Source: Methylobacterium sp. SyP6R (GTDB lineage: Bacteria; Pseudomonadota; Alphaproteobacteria; Rhizobiales; Beijerinckiaceae). From it: a stretch of DNA of 64,000 nt. The stretch spans positions 5,397,501-5,461,500 of the forward strand of contig NZ_JAAQRC020000001.1 of the NCBI RefSeq assembly GCF_019216885.1, in the 5' to 3' direction. Below the pieces are notes generated by a model. It was given only the letters and a program-made list of their open reading frames with translations, did not search any database and was not told the origin of the DNA. The position numbers were made by a program, and so were the translations under genes. Positions 63,165-64,000 of the stretch are shown in pieces (the stretch's first letter is position 1; the number at the start of each line of letters is the position of its first letter).

Positions 63165-64000
63165 GGCCGAACCGAGCTGGGACCATTTTCGCGCCGCGCT
63201 CGCCGTGCTGGAGGAGGGCTCGCTTTCCGGCGCTGCCCGGGCGCTCGGCCTGACGCAGCCGACCCTCGGCCGGCAGGTCGCGGCCCTGGAGCAGGCCTTG
63301 GGCACGGCCCTGTTCACCCGCTCGCCCACCGGCCTCGTGCCGACCGAGGCCGCCCTGACCCTCGCCCCCTATGCGCGCTCCCTGAAGGCGACCGCGGAGG
63401 CGCTACGCCGGGCGGTGGCGGCGGATGCGGAGGGACTGTCGGGCCGGGTGCGGATCACGGCGTCCGAGGTCGTCGGCGCCGAGGTGCTGCCGCCGATCCT
63501 GGCTGCCTTGCACGCGCGCCATCCGGGTCTCGCCCTCGACGTGGTGCTGTCCGACCGGATGCAGGACCTGCTGCGGCGGGATGCCGATATCGCCGTGCGG
63601 ATGGCTCCGCCGACGCAAGAGGCGCTGGTGGCGCGGCGGGTCGGCACCGTGACCTTGGGCCTCTACGGCCACCGCCGCTACCTTGAGCGGCGCGGCGTAC
63701 CGGAAGTCCCGGCGGATCTGGCGCAGCACAGCGTGATCGGCTTCGACGCCGAGACGCCGTTCCTGCGGGCGATGATGCGGGTGACGCCCGCGCTCGGTGA
63801 GACCTCCTTCGCCTGGCGCAGCGACAGCACGCTGGCCCAGCTCGCGGCGCTCCGGGCCGGCTTCGGCCTCGGCGCCTGCCACACGGCGCTCGCCGCCCGC
63901 GACCCGGAGCTGATCCGGGTGCTGCCGGAGATTTTTTGGGAGTTGCCGACCTTCGTGGTGATGCACGAGGACCTGCGCGCCTTGCGGCGCTGCCGGATGG
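63163..64000 (+). CDS. LysR-family regulator, cut by the window end
   Basis: The first 279 codons of a LysR protein; the frame is open to the last base. Helix-turn-helix at residues 8-65 (WDHFRAALAVLEEGSLSGAARALGLTQPTLGRQVAALEQ in form) and an effector domain from 90 on (RVRITASEVVGAEVLPPIL). Little, perhaps 10-30 residues, is missing if the family length holds. Divergent from the epimerase-like gene. Confidence 0.93.
   Translation, partial: MAEPSWDHFRAALAVLEEGSLSGAARALGLTQPTLGRQVAALEQALGTALFTRSPTGLVPTEAALTLAPYARSLKATAEALRRAVAADAEGLSGRVRITASEVVGAEVLPPILAALHARHPGLALDVVLSDRMQDLLRRDADIAVRMAPPTQEALVARRVGTVTLGLYGHRRYLERRGVPEVPADLAQHSVIGFDAETPFLRAMMRVTPALGETSFAWRSDSTLAQLAALRAGFGLGACHTALAARDPELIRVLPEIFWELPTFVVMHEDLRALRRCRM

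Overview
The window reads as a chromosomal segment of a very GC-rich alphaproteobacterium, most likely Methylobacterium or a close relative (inference). The best evidence is the block at 54.3-62 kb: a sensor kinase/response regulator pair resembling mxbDM, directly followed by two tandem pqqA genes and pqqB, pqqC, pqqD and pqqE. Dense palindromic repeats between genes and many GTG starts fit the same group. I see no rRNA, tRNA, CRISPR array, prophage or insertion sequence.

Left part (0-28.6 kb): a LysR regulator faces a DUF1127 protein; then a P450, a MATE exporter and a KefB-type antiporter on the minus strand; ispH and thrB on the plus strand; a damaged parDE module; a minus-strand run of PepSY protein, response regulator, kinase, GT61 glycosyltransferase and SHOCT protein; a brnTA module with a frameshifted antitoxin; two secreted trypsin-like proteases; DoxX, a PAS kinase, SufE and an S9 peptidase. 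A phosphonate-type set follows (DUF1045 protein, hexapeptide transferase, phnC, phnD, two phnE), then yebC.

Middle (28.6-49.7 kb): a second two-component pair with a divergent exported PepSY-like protein; an idonate/gluconate module (idnO, idnD and a LacI regulator, with a GntR-like operator in the divergent gap); membrane and DUF proteins; an aminotransferase; a D-xylonate dehydratase-like enzyme; and a tetR-adaptor-RND efflux operon with a perfect palindrome in front of it.

Right part (49.7-64 kb): folP-folB-folK; a SoxYZ-like carrier of the quinoprotein-associated type; a VOC protein; an internally shortened Uma2 protein; then the PQQ block read right to left, kinase, regulator, pqqA, pqqA2, pqqB, pqqC, pqqD, pqqE and three exported proteins ending in a cyclase-family enzyme. 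An epimerase-like protein and a LysR regulator cut by the window edge finish it.

Recurring themes are (1) PQQ cofactor supply with its regulators and quinoprotein accessories, (2) two parallel PepSY/two-component modules, (3) at least four dispersed palindromic repeat families, one of which sits exactly on stop codons and supplies a possible new N-terminus, and (4) eroding toxin-antitoxin and related genes that each show a specific lesion.
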